A stretch of DNA of 64,000 bases from Paractinoplanes durhamensis (GTDB lineage Bacteria; Actinomycetota; Actinomycetes; Mycobacteriales; Micromonosporaceae). Every line of letters starts with the position of its first letter. Within the stretch, counting starts at the first letter, position 1. Position numbers and translations under genes: made by a program. Where the stretch lies: NCBI RefSeq assembly GCF_016862175.1, contig NZ_BOML01000031.1, positions 62,001 to 126,000 on the forward strand. Reading direction: 5' to 3'. The notes under the pieces are model-generated. The model did not search any database and was not told the origin of the DNA. It was given only the letters and a program-made list of their open reading frames with translations. Below are positions 50,661 through 58,960 of this stretch, piece after piece.

Positions 50661-51272
50661 ATGGCAACGCGGAAGTCGAGGACCGAGCGCCGTGCCGACC
50701 TGATCCAGGCGGCGCAGCGGGCGATGCTCCGGCACGGGCCCGACGGGGTGCTGCTCAATCAGGTCGCCGAACAGGCCGGTCTCACCTCGGGCGCGGTGCT
50801 CTACCACTACCCCGACCTCAGCGATCTGCTGCTGGAGGCCAACCAGGCCGGCATGGAGCGCTTCTACGAGCAGCGGATGCAGCGCCTGGCCGGCCTGACC
50901 GACCCGGCGGCGAAGCTGGTGGTGACGATCCGCTCCGGCCTGCCGGTCGACGGCGAGGACGCCGACGTGCGCCTGCTGTGCGAGCTGGGCGGCCTGGCCG
51001 GCCGCAACCGGGTCTACGCCGCGCTGCTCACGTCGCTCTTCGACCGCCAGGTGTCGATGTACCAGACCATCCTGGAGACGGGTGCGGCGCAGGGCGCCTT
51101 CACCCTCACCGCCGATTCGCTCACCCTCGGCCGCAACCTGGTGGCCTTGGAGGATGCGTACGGGTACCGCATAGTGGCCCGCCATCCGACGCTGCGCACC
51201 GACGAGGCGGCCGAGCTGATCCTGTCCTACGCCCGTCAGGTGACCGGCAACCCGCTGCGGGCCGCCGCGTGA
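50661..51272 (+). CDS. TetR-family regulator
   Basis: 203 residues. The N-terminal helix-turn-helix is clear: RADLIQAAQRAMLRHGPDGV, then LNQVAEQAGLTSGAVLYHYP. The rest is an all-helical ligand domain with no recognisable ligand motif. ATG 50661 has GGGGAG 7 nt upstream; a longer in-frame form from 50598 would overlap the second palindrome. The stop overlaps the kinase start in GTGA. It probably represses both its own operon and the divergent GT1/ALDH genes; the ligand may be a sugar or a product of the locus. Confidence 0.87.
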   Translation: MATRKSRTERRADLIQAAQRAMLRHGPDGVLLNQVAEQAGLTSGAVLYHYPDLSDLLLEANQAGMERFYEQRMQRLAGLTDPAAKLVVTIRSGLPVDGEDADVRLLCELGGLAGRNRVYAALLTSLFDRQVSMYQTILETGAAQGAFTLTADSLTLGRNLVALEDAYGYRIVARHPTLRTDEAAELILSYARQVTGNPLRAAA

Positions 51273-52294
51273 CGATCGCCCCCGCAGCGTCGGCCGACCT
51301 GGTCGACGCGATCACCACCGGCGCCGCACCACCCGGCTTCGACCTGCGGATTTACGTGCCGCTCGGCCCGGTCCCCCGCGACGAGCGCCCGATCACGGTC
51401 GACCAGACCAACGTCTCGGTCGTGGTCGGCGAGCGGGTGGTGGTCAAGTGGATGCGCACCCCCGAGCCGGACGCCCGCGCCCCGCGCCTGCTGGCCCACC
51501 TGGCCGCGGCCGGCTTCACCCGGATGCCGCCCCCGCACGCGGCCCTGTTCCGCGACGGCGCCCTGGTCGCCCTGGTCACCGGCTTCCTCCCGGAGGCCGA
51601 GGACGGCTGGGACTGGTGCACGAACGCCCTGCTGGCCTCGCTCGACGGCGGCCCCCCGGCCGACTTCGCCCCCGACCTGGGCCGACTGGCCGCCGACCTG
51701 CACGCCACCCTTGCTCTGCTCACCAACACCACCCCTGCTCTGCTCACCAACACGAGCAGCCCAGCGCTGGCCGAAGCCCTTGCCGCCGTCGGTGACGACG
51801 CCGACGGCGTCTGGCTCCGCGACGTCGCACCGCGAATCTCCGCCGACATTTCCGCTTTATCGGGCTATGTTTCCCCGGCGCCGCCGATCGAGCTGCACGG
51901 TGACCTGCACGTCGGGCAGGTGCTGCGCTGGCGGGACGGCTACGCGGTCACCGACTTCGACGGGAATCCGACCGTCACGCCGCGCCCCGAACCGGTCGCC
52001 CGCGATCTCGCCCAGCTGCGCACCAGCGTCCTGCACGTGGCCGAGATCGCGAACCGCCGCACCGCGGGCCGGCACCGCGAAGCCCTGCTCGCCTGGGGCC
52101 GCGAGGCCGCGGATTCCCTGCTCACCGCGTACCGGGCCGGCCTGGCCGCGCACGGCTGTGCCCACCTGCTCGACGAGAAACTGCTGCGGCCCTTCGAGGT
52201 CGAGCAGGAATGCCGCGAGCTGATCTACGCGGCCCGCTTCCTCCCCCGCTGGCGATACGCGCCGATGGGTGTCCTCCGATCCTGGTACGGGTGA
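51269..52294 (+). CDS. Maltokinase-like sugar kinase (glucosamine kinase type)
   Basis: 341 residues, aminoglycoside-phosphotransferase fold. The catalytic loop HGDLHVGQVLRW (H210, D212) and the metal-binding TDFDGNP about 20 residues later match the branch containing maltokinase (Mak) and actinobacterial glucosamine kinases; in maltokinase the second motif reads DFEGEP. It should transfer phosphate from ATP to a sugar, most plausibly glucosamine. An 8-residue internal duplication (ALLTNT twice near residue 150) and a short low-GC patch with a TTA codon (51857-51859) are odd. The start GTG overlaps the TetR stop; the stop overlaps the SIS-gene start in GTGA. Its partner SIS protein would act on the sugar phosphate. 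Confidence 0.78.
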   Translation: MTIAPAASADLVDAITTGAAPPGFDLRIYVPLGPVPRDERPITVDQTNVSVVVGERVVVKWMRTPEPDARAPRLLAHLAAAGFTRMPPPHAALFRDGALVALVTGFLPEAEDGWDWCTNALLASLDGGPPADFAPDLGRLAADLHATLALLTNTTPALLTNTSSPALAEALAAVGDDADGVWLRDVAPRISADISALSGYVSPAPPIELHGDLHVGQVLRWRDGYAVTDFDGNPTVTPRPEPVARDLAQLRTSVLHVAEIANRRTAGRHREALLAWGREAADSLLTAYRAGLAAHGCAHLLDEKLLRPFEVEQECRELIYAARFLPRWRYAPMGVLRSWYG

Positions 52295-53265
52295 TCACGT
52301 TGGATCCGGCACTGTTCAAGGCCGACCTGGAGGCCAAGCCGGCCGCCCTGCGCGCGCTGGCCGCCCGGCTGGCCACCGACGACCCGTGGGCCTTCGCCGG
52401 CCCGGTCCGCCGCGTGATCTTCCTGGGCATGGGCAGCTCCCGCTACGCGGCCCAGGTGGCCGCCCGCCGGCTCCGCGCGGCCGGCATCGACGCGGCCGCC
52501 GAGTACGCGTCGGCCGACGGTGGCTTCCCGTTCCCCGGCGACGACACCCTGATCGTGGCGATCTCCGCCTCCGGCACGAGCCGGGAGACGCTCGACGCGG
52601 TGGCCAAGATCCCGCGTTACGTGGCCCTGACCAACGTCCCGTCCTCACCTCTGGCCGAACAGGCGACCGCCGTGGTGGACATGGCCGCCGGCGTGGAGGC
52701 CGGCGGCGTGGCCTGCCGCTCGTTCCAGCACACCCTGGCCCTGCTGGACGCCCTGGTGACCCGCCTGACCGATGGCCCGGACACGGCCGCACTGGTCACC
52801 CGGGCGGCCGAGGCCACCGAGGACCTGCTCGACCGCCGCGACGCCTGGTTCCCCCGCTGCGCCGAGTTGCTCGGCAACGCCGACGGCATTTTCCCGATGG
52901 CCCCGGTCGAACGCCTTTCCTCGGCCCTGCAATCGGCACTGATGTTCCGCGAGGGCCCCCGGGTCGCGGCCGACGGCTGCGAGACCGGCGACTGGGCGCA
53001 CGTAGACGTATATCTGACAAAGACTCTCCGGTACCGATCGCTGTTGTTCCCCGGTTCCCGATACGACGAGCAGGCCCTCGAATGGATGCACAGCCGAGGC
53101 TCCACGATCGTGTCGGTCGGCGGCGCGGCGCCCGGCGCGGCCTTGGCGGTCCGCTTCCGGCACGACGACGATTCCCGGGTACGCCTGCTGACCGAAACCC
53201 TGATCGCCGAGCTGGTCGCCGCCGATTGGTGGGCCGCTTCGGCAAAGGCCCAGGTCAATCCATGA
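52291..53265 (+). CDS. SIS-domain sugar-phosphate protein (GlmS-like isomerase/deaminase)
   Basis: 324 residues with two SIS domains, the size of GlmS C-terminal, AgaS or FrlB-type proteins. First domain: VIFLGMGSSRYAAQVAARRL near residue 43 and ISASGTSRETLDAV near 90, with the Ser/Thr loop that binds the phosphate of an aminosugar. Second domain from about residue 180 with GPRVAADGCETGDWAHVDVY. No glutaminase domain, so it cannot make glucosamine-6-phosphate from glutamine as GlmS does; ketose/aldose isomerisation or deamination is more likely. GTG 52291 overlaps the kinase stop. Together the two would convert glucosamine to fructose-6-phosphate and ammonia. Confidence 0.83.
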   Translation: MITLDPALFKADLEAKPAALRALAARLATDDPWAFAGPVRRVIFLGMGSSRYAAQVAARRLRAAGIDAAAEYASADGGFPFPGDDTLIVAISASGTSRETLDAVAKIPRYVALTNVPSSPLAEQATAVVDMAAGVEAGGVACRSFQHTLALLDALVTRLTDGPDTAALVTRAAEATEDLLDRRDAWFPRCAELLGNADGIFPMAPVERLSSALQSALMFREGPRVAADGCETGDWAHVDVYLTKTLRYRSLLFPGSRYDEQALEWMHSRGSTIVSVGGAAPGAALAVRFRHDDDSRVRLLTETLIAELVAADWWAASAKAQVNP

Positions 53266-53410
53266 TCGACACGTTCGGAGCGATCAACCGAAACGCATTC
53301 GTTCCATAGTCGTACGTGAATATACTTTTTGACATTAGACGGTGATCGATTTCAACGTCGAGACTCCTGGATCAACAGCCGCGTTCCGCGACTCCCGGAG
53401 GACCCCCCCG

Positions 53411-54043
53411 TTGAAGACACTCCTTCGTTCGGCGCTCGCCACCTTCCTGCTCGCGACCCTGCTCCAGTTCGGGTTCGGCAGTCCGGCGTTCGCCACCGCA
53501 CCCGGCATTCCCACCACGTCGGCCGCCAAGACCCAGCTGTCCGGCCTGACCGTGGCCGCGTGGACCCACACCACCACGTACGACCGTGACCTGTTCCCGA
53601 CCTGGGACACGATCTCCGGCACCTGCAACACCCGGGAGACCGTGCTCAAGCGGGACGGCACCAACGTCGTCGTCAGCTCGGCCTGCGCCGCCACCTCGGG
53701 CTCGTGGTACAGCCCGTACGACGGCGCCACCTGGACGGCCGCGTCCGACGTCGACATCGATCACATGGTTCCGCTGAAGAACGCGTGGATCTCCGGCGCC
53801 TGGGGCTGGACCACCGCCAAGCGCGAGTCGTTCGCCAACGACCTGACCAACCCGCAGCTGTGGGCGGTCACCGACAACGTGAACCAGTCCAAGAGCGACC
53901 AGTCGCCGGACTCGTGGAAGCCGCCGCTGAGCGGCTACTACTGCACCTACGCCAAGGCCTGGGTCCGGGTGAAGTACGTCTGGGCGCTGACCGTGACCAG
54001 CGCCGAGAAGACCGCGCTGACCAGCATGCTCGGCACCTGCTGA
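53411..54043 (+). CDS. Secreted HNH-family nuclease (DUF1524/GmrSD C-terminal-like)
   Basis: 210 residues from TTG 53411, chosen because GGAGG lies 9 nt upstream. A hydrophobic signal (SALATFLLATLLQFGFGSPAFA) shows secretion. The mature domain has DVDIDHMVPLKNAWISGAWGW near residue 115, the D-x-DH-x-VPL-x-x-AW motif of extracellular HNH nucleases, and NDLTNPQLWAVTDNVNQSKSD, the Asn/His-region end of the metal site. Two Cys pairs could be disulfides. It probably degrades DNA outside the cell for nutrients or as defence. Single gene, followed by a long hairpin. Confidence 0.87.
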   Translation: MKTLLRSALATFLLATLLQFGFGSPAFATAPGIPTTSAAKTQLSGLTVAAWTHTTTYDRDLFPTWDTISGTCNTRETVLKRDGTNVVVSSACAATSGSWYSPYDGATWTAASDVDIDHMVPLKNAWISGAWGWTTAKRESFANDLTNPQLWAVTDNVNQSKSDQSPDSWKPPLSGYYCTYAKAWVRVKYVWALTVTSAEKTALTSMLGTC

Positions 54044-54050
54044 GCAACCG

Positions 54051-55085
54051 CTAGGCGATCTTCGGGTCGCTCCGGCCGATCTTCTGGCCGGGGCGACCCG
54101 GCGTGCCGTGCGTCGGGAAGAGCGACACCGATTTCTGGACGCCGAGCTCCGGATGCATGGCCAGCCAGCGCGCGTAGCGGGGCCGCTGGCGGAGCACCTC
54201 GAGGTAGGCCTCCACGGCATACCCGTAGAGCTCGGCCGCATGCCCGGCCGCCGGGGTCTCCGAGTCCCAGCCGAGCAGATGCCGCCAGCGCAGCGGCACC
54301 CCGGCGAGCGGAATCGCGACGGCCCCCTCGACCCGGCGCACCGTGCCCTGGCTGAGAGCGACCGCATCACCCGCCGCGACCAGGTCGAACGCGCTGCTGA
54401 CGGCGATCTCGGTCGGGGCCCGGGGCGCGAAGCCCTCGCGGGCACAGGCGGCCGCGAAGCACTCGTAGAAGCACCCGTCGCCGGGCGCACCGACCCACTG
54501 CTCGTCGGCCAGCTCGCTGAGCGCGATCTCGTCCCGGCCGGCCAGCGGGTGCCGCTCGTGGATCAGCACCCAGACCGCGTCGACCGAGACGACCTGCCAG
54601 TTGAGGCCGGACGGCAGGAGCGCGGGCGGGTTGGCACACGCACCGAGCACGACGTAGTCGAGTCGTCCCTCGACCACCGACTGGGCGATCTCGTTCCCCG
54701 ACGAGGTGGAGCGCATCGAGACCGGGCCGTTGGGGTGGGCGTCGTTGAGCCGCCGGACCAGGCCGGCCACGATCGGCCCGTTGGTGGCGCCGACCCGATA
54801 CCGGGCCGTCCCGCCGGCCGTGATGAGCTCGCTGGCCTCGTCGTGCAGGCCGGTCACGGCCGGGATGAGCACCCGGGCCCGGGCCAGCACGAGATCGCCG
54901 AGCGGAGTCGGCAGAACACCCCGCCGATCACGGGTGAACAGCGCACCGCCGAGAATCCGCTCAATGCGCTGAAGCTGCGTGGTCAGGGCAGGCTGGGCAA
55001 GGCCGAGCGCCGCCGCGGCCTTGGTGACACTGCCCGCCTCGGCGATGGCCAGCACCATTCGAAGATGGCGTAACTCCAGCTCCAC
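54051..55085 (-). CDS. LysR-family transcriptional regulator
   Basis: 344 residues. Winged HTH at residues 1-60 (LRHLRMVLAIAEAGSVTKAA, then PALTTQLQRIERILGGALF) and a LysR substrate-binding domain from about residue 92. There is an unusual 40-residue Arg/Pro-rich C-terminal tail. GTG 55085 is the start; a ribosome site is weak. The usual divergent target gene is absent: the next gene to the right is read in the same direction, 257 bp away. Ligand and target unknown. Its 3' end overlaps a long hairpin that also ends the nuclease transcript. Confidence 0.87.
   Translation of the reverse strand: MELELRHLRMVLAIAEAGSVTKAAAALGLAQPALTTQLQRIERILGGALFTRDRRGVLPTPLGDLVLARARVLIPAVTGLHDEASELITAGGTARYRVGATNGPIVAGLVRRLNDAHPNGPVSMRSTSSGNEIAQSVVEGRLDYVVLGACANPPALLPSGLNWQVVSVDAVWVLIHERHPLAGRDEIALSELADEQWVGAPGDGCFYECFAAACAREGFAPRAPTEIAVSSAFDLVAAGDAVALSQGTVRRVEGAVAIPLAGVPLRWRHLLGWDSETPAAGHAAELYGYAVEAYLEVLRQRPRYARWLAMHPELGVQKSVSLFPTHGTPGRPGQKIGRSDPKIA
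54063..54100. terminator. Long hairpin between nuclease and LysR genes
   Basis: A 15-bp stem (54063-54077 with 54086-54100, one G-T wobble) and an 8-nt loop. It begins 19 bp after the nuclease stop but lies inside the last codons of the LysR gene, so one terminator serves convergent genes by sitting in coding sequence. Confidence 0.65.
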
Positions 55086-55230
55086 ATCTGGAAACCTAGA
55101 GTCGCCCGGGCCCGGCCGAAAGCTTTTTCACGTTAATTTCGGCCATCTGAGTGTGTCAATTTGAGCACACCGATCCCGCCGAGTCGCCCGACCTCGGCAA
55201 ATGCGACCGGCAAATACGGGAAGTATCGGC

Positions 55231-55260
55231 GCTGCAACGCCCCGTGAGGGGCGCTGCAGC
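55231..55260 (-). terminator. Hairpin downstream of the DUF397 gene
   Basis: Two 6-bp stems separated by a single A-C mismatch (55231-55243 with 55248-55260) closed by GTGA. It lies in the 257-bp gap between LysR and DUF397, 83 bp past the DUF397 stop, and could end the XRE/DUF397 transcript. I see no gene in this gap. Confidence 0.45.
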
Positions 55261-55342
55261 AACCCCGCTAGTCCCACATCGAGAGAAGTTGACTTTGCGT
55301 AAGCACTTCCCATCGGTGCGTGCCTATCGGTAGGCTCTCGGA

Positions 55343-55561
55343 TCAGGAAACGTCGAACTCGCCGTCCTTGGCCGAGTCCACGAAGGCGATCCACTCCGCC
55401 TGCGTGAACATGAGAGCCGGGCCAGACCGGTCCTTGCTGTCCCGGACGGCAACGCCAGTGTCGAGGATGGCGACCTCGACACAGTTGTTGCCGCCACTGC
55501 CGTTACTGCGGCTGCCTTTTTTCCAGACAGCGCCGTTGAGATGGTGCGTGAGCAACCTCAA
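55343..55561 (-). CDS. DUF397 protein
   Basis: 72 residues. WKKGSRSNGSGGNNCVEVAI and VAVRDSKDRSGPALMFTQAEW are the defining motifs of DUF397, small proteins paired with XRE/WhiJ-like regulators in actinomycetes. It probably modulates the activity of the adjacent DNA-binding protein; molecular function is unknown. The start is uncertain: TTG 55561 or another TTG two codons later, both just after a run of G. It follows the XRE gene by 35 bp. Confidence 0.87.
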   Translation of the reverse strand: MRLLTHHLNGAVWKKGSRSNGSGGNNCVEVAILDTGVAVRDSKDRSGPALMFTQAEWIAFVDSAKDGEFDVS

Positions 55562-55596
55562 GCACCCCCCTTCAAATATGCGGTTGTCTCGGAGCC

Positions 55597-56484
55597 CTAA
55601 GCGACCAGCAGGCTCTCGATCATCTTGATTGTCTGGCGATGGTCGAGCGCCTTCGCGCTCAATCGCTCGAACTCTTTTCGGTAACGGGCAACCTCGGCCG
55701 GTTGCTCTTCGTAAGAGTCTCCCGCAAGACCTTCAAGATAGACAACATCCAGATGGGTGGTTTCCGGTCTGGATATCCCATGGTTCATCTGCGCGTCTAC
55801 GCCATGGAACTCCAATAGCGCTACCGGTCCACCGAGGAACGCGTGCTCACCGGAACCGAACGGTAGGATGTGCACCATCACATTCGGTAATTGAGCCATT
55901 TCTATTAGATGACGGAGCTGTTCCGCCATCACTTCCGGACCGCCGATCACGCGGCGCACGACCGATTCGTCGATGAACGCGGTGAGCTCCAGCGGGCGCC
56001 GCTCGGTCAGCCGGCCCTGGCGGGTCAGGCGCAGCGCCACCCGCCGGTCGATCTCGTGCGGCGGGTCGAACGACCGGCCGGTGCGCATGAGCGCCCGGAT
56101 GTAGGCCTCGGTCTGCAGAAGACCAGGCACGATGGTCGGTTCCCAGGTCTGCATCGCCGAGGCACCGGCCTCCAGGCCGACGAAGTTGCCCGGCCGGATC
56201 ACGTCCCGGTAGTCACTCCACCAGGTGCGCTCGCGGGACATGCGGGCAAGCTCGATGAGCGCCTCGCGGTACGCCTCGTCCCGGACGTGGTAGAGATCGA
56301 GTAGATCGCGCACATCGCGCGCGGTCACGGCCACGCGCGCGGTCTCGATCCGCGTGACCTTCGCAGCGTGCCACTCGAAATGACGCGAGACATTCTCCTG
56401 CGTCAATCCGGCAGCCTCGCGGCACCGTTTCAGCTCCGCGCCCAGTCGGCGCCGTCGCAGCGTGGGACCTTCATCAACGGACAC
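55597..56484 (-). CDS. XRE-family regulator with DUF5753 domain
   Basis: 295 residues. N-terminal XRE HTH (RRLGAELKRCREAAGLTQEN, SRHFEWHAAKVTRIETAR) and a C-terminal DUF5753 domain (TWEPTIVPGLLQTEAYIRAL near residue 112). This is the WhiJ-type partner of DUF397 proteins, associated with control of sporulation and antibiotic genes in Streptomyces. Codon use changes partway: around residue 200 it has low-GC codons including CTA, ATA and a TTA at 55888-55890. A perfect inverted repeat lies upstream in the divergent promoter with the GPP34 gene. ATG 56484 starts the HTH-bearing protein. Confidence 0.88.
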   Translation of the reverse strand: MSVDEGPTLRRRRLGAELKRCREAAGLTQENVSRHFEWHAAKVTRIETARVAVTARDVRDLLDLYHVRDEAYREALIELARMSRERTWWSDYRDVIRPGNFVGLEAGASAMQTWEPTIVPGLLQTEAYIRALMRTGRSFDPPHEIDRRVALRLTRQGRLTERRPLELTAFIDESVVRRVIGGPEVMAEQLRHLIEMAQLPNVMVHILPFGSGEHAFLGGPVALLEFHGVDAQMNHGISRPETTHLDVVYLEGLAGDSYEEQPAEVARYRKEFERLSAKALDHRQTIKMIESLLVA

Positions 56485-56571
56485 CTGGACTCCCCTTGGT
56501 CCTCAGGTTTCCTCTGGTAGCCGATCCTACGGACCGGCCCGCTCATGATCCAAGGTGGACTCAAGCCCTAA

Positions 56572-56594
56572 ACAAGAAGTCTAGTACTTCTTGT
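56572..56594. promoter_or_regulatory. Inverted repeat in the XRE/GPP34 divergent promoter
   Basis: ACAAGAAGT at 56572-56580 and its exact complement at 56586-56594, 5 bp apart. It lies in an unusually AT-rich 220-bp intergenic region that also has two copies of GTATTGAC (about 42 bp apart) and two of GGGTCTA 10 bp apart near 56690. Best guess is an operator for the adjacent XRE protein. Confidence 0.55.
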
Positions 56595-56704
56595 ATTGAC
56601 CTTGATGTTGGGTACATGATGCGGCAGACATCGAGTATTGACTTCCTGTACTCACAGTGATCTTTCAAAACTTGGGTCTATCTGGGTCTAAGGGGCGTGG
56701 CAGC

Positions 56705-57343
56705 GTGTTGGCTGACCAGTACTTCCTGATCGCACACCAGGACCGCACCGGCCGGTCCCGACTGCACCCGCGCGCGACCGGTTTAGGACTTGCCGCGGCG
56801 CTGCTGGGGGAGCTGATCCTCGAAGGACGAATCGGGATCGCCGAGGGCGACCTCATCATCCTCGATCGGCACCCTCCGGCCGACGCGTTGGCGCACGACA
56901 TTCTCGACCTGCTGATAGCTCAGCCGCAACACCGTGATGTCCGCACGTGGCTCGCGTTCCTCTCGCAGGACGCCGAGGTTCGGGTGGGCGAGCGGCTGGT
57001 GCGACTGGGAGCGGTCGACCTCGTCACCCGCCGGCGCATGCTCTCCACCGAGACTGTCTACCTGCCGAACAGCGCCGAGCAGCGCAACGCGGCCGCGTGG
57101 GCCCCCGCTCGCCTGGCCAATCTGCTGGTTCGGGGCATCGAGCTGAGCCTGACCGACCGCGTGCTGGTCGGTCTCGTAGCCGCGACCGGGCTGACCCGGC
57201 ACGTGCTCTACGACTTCGAGATGCACCGGCAGGCGTTCCACTCGCTGCCGAGCGCGGTCAGCGCGCTCACCGGGGATCTCCGTGACCTCATCGAATTCAC
57301 CGAGGCCTCGGTTGGCTCGGTTCTTACCGTCGGTCGGCGGTGA
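56705..57343 (+). CDS. GPP34 (GOLPH3-like) family protein
   Basis: 212 residues from GTG 56705, preceded by AAGGGG. The pattern LADQYFLIAHQDRTGRSRLH, ATGLGLAAALLGELILEGRI and later PARLANLLVRGIELSLTDRV matches the actinobacterial GPP34 family, homologous to eukaryotic GOLPH3, which binds phosphatidylinositol-4-phosphate. In actinomycetes the role is unknown; membrane-phosphoinositide binding or envelope trafficking is assumed by analogy. First gene of an operon with an amino-acid permease and a GNAT acetyltransferase, and divergent from the XRE regulator. Confidence 0.85.
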   Translation: MLADQYFLIAHQDRTGRSRLHPRATGLGLAAALLGELILEGRIGIAEGDLIILDRHPPADALAHDILDLLIAQPQHRDVRTWLAFLSQDAEVRVGERLVRLGAVDLVTRRRMLSTETVYLPNSAEQRNAAAWAPARLANLLVRGIELSLTDRVLVGLVAATGLTRHVLYDFEMHRQAFHSLPSAVSALTGDLRDLIEFTEASVGSVLTVGRR

Positions 57344-57405
57344 GCCCCATCGGGCGGCACCACCTCCGGCGGAACAACACAGACCAATGGGCCGGGAGGA
57401 TGTTG

Positions 57406-58941
57406 ATGCTGCAGAAGGAACCCGCCGAGCCGGACATCGTGGCGCGGGCGCTGGCCAAGAACAGGCTCGGCGTCCCGTCCGTGGTGTTCTTCGGTGTGGC
57501 CGGCGCTGCGCCGCTGACCGTGATCATCGGAGCCATCTCCGCGATCTACGCGATCATCGGTAGCACCGCGGTACCGATCGCGTATGTGGCCGTGGCCGGG
57601 ATTCTGTCCCTCTTCACGGTCGGCTTCGTCGCGATGAGCCGGCACATCGTCAACTCCGGCGCCTTCTACTCGTACATCAGTCACGGGCTCGGCCGCGTCA
57701 TCGGCGTCGGCGCGGCGTTCGTGGCCCTCCCGGCGTACTCGTTGATGCAGATCGGCCTGTTCGGTCTCTTCGGCTCGGCCGCCTCCGGCATCCTCGCCGC
57801 GTTCGGCGTGGTCACCCCCTGGTATGTGTGTGCCATCGCCGCCTGGCTGGTGGTCACCGTGCTCGGCCTGCTCTGGGTCGACCTCAGCGGCAAGGTCCTC
57901 GCGGTCCTGCTGGTCGCCGAGATCGCGATCGTCCTGCTCTACGACTTCGTGATGGTGAGCAACCCGGCCGACGGGCACATCACCTTCTCTCCCTTCAACC
58001 CCGGGCCGCTGCTCACCCCGGTCGTCGGCACCCTGCTGGTGCTGGCCGTGGCGGGCTTCGTCGGCTTCGAGGCCACCGTCGTCCTCTCCGAGGAGACGAA
58101 GGACCCGAAGCGCACGATCGGCCGGGCCACCCACATCGCCGTCATCCTCGCCGGGCTGCTGTGCGCCGTGTCCTCCTGGGCGATGGCGGTCAGCACCGGG
58201 CCGGAGAACATCCACGCGACCGCCGCCGAGCATCAGACCGACCTGGTCTTCTTCCTGGTCGGCAAGCACCTGCCGGCACCCCTGGTCAACATGGGTTACC
58301 TGCTCTTCCTGACCAGCGTGTTCGCCGCGCTGCTCGCGTTCCACGCCGCGGTGGCCCGCTACCAGTTCGCCCTCGGTCGTGAGGGTGTGCTGCCGGCGGC
58401 GTGGGGTCGCACCCACCCGCGGACCGGTGCGCCGCTGGCCGGCTCGATCACCCAGAGCGTGCTGGCCATCCTGGTCCTGACGGCGTATGCGTTCGCCGGC
58501 GCCGAACCACTGGTCTACGTGTTCGCCTGGCTCACCACGATCGGCGGCCTCGGCGTACTGATCCTGATGTGGGCGACCTCGGCCGCGGTGATCGGCTTCT
58601 TCATGCGGAGCCGCCGGTCGGAGAGCGTCTGGCGGGCGTACATCGCACCGTTCCTCTCCTTCCTTCTTCTCTCCGTCGCGCTCACCGCCACGGTGATCGG
58701 CTTCGGCGAGCTGCTCCAGGTCGACGGCGACTCGGTCTTCCAGTGGCTGATCCCCGTGCTCTACCTCGCGGTGGCCGGGCTCGGCTTCATCTGGGCCGCG
58801 ATCATGCGGGCCGGCCGGCCCGAGGTCTACGCCCAGATCGGCCGCGGCGCCGACGGCCGGGTGAGCATCCTGTCCGAAGCGGCGCTCCCGCCCAAGCAAC
58901 TCCACGCGGACCCGGTCGGCGCCCGTGGCTACCCCTACTAG
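57406..58941 (+). CDS. APC-family amino acid permease
   Basis: 511 residues, 12 or more membrane spans. The first span carries VVFFGVAGAAPLTVIIGAIS, the unwound G-x-A-x-G-type region of APC transporters, and later ATVVLSEETKDPKRTIGRAT is the conserved loop of this superfamily. I chose ATG 57406 because GGGAGG lies 6 nt upstream; ATG 57400 is too close to it. It probably imports an amino acid or amine; the substrate is unknown. 62 bp follow the GPP34 stop and 19 bp precede the acetyltransferase start. Confidence 0.88.
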   Translation: MLQKEPAEPDIVARALAKNRLGVPSVVFFGVAGAAPLTVIIGAISAIYAIIGSTAVPIAYVAVAGILSLFTVGFVAMSRHIVNSGAFYSYISHGLGRVIGVGAAFVALPAYSLMQIGLFGLFGSAASGILAAFGVVTPWYVCAIAAWLVVTVLGLLWVDLSGKVLAVLLVAEIAIVLLYDFVMVSNPADGHITFSPFNPGPLLTPVVGTLLVLAVAGFVGFEATVVLSEETKDPKRTIGRATHIAVILAGLLCAVSSWAMAVSTGPENIHATAAEHQTDLVFFLVGKHLPAPLVNMGYLLFLTSVFAALLAFHAAVARYQFALGREGVLPAAWGRTHPRTGAPLAGSITQSVLAILVLTAYAFAGAEPLVYVFAWLTTIGGLGVLILMWATSAAVIGFFMRSRRSESVWRAYIAPFLSFLLLSVALTATVIGFGELLQVDGDSVFQWLIPVLYLAVAGLGFIWAAIMRAGRPEVYAQIGRGADGRVSILSEAALPPKQLHADPVGARGYPY

Positions 58942-58960
58942 TAATAAGGAGACGCGCGCG

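Noticed and set aside
49274..53265. A macrolide or aminoglycoside antibiotic cluster
   Set aside because: Only a GT1, an ALDH and an APH-fold kinase fit; no synthase, aminotransferase, resistance pump or other tailoring genes are present in the window.
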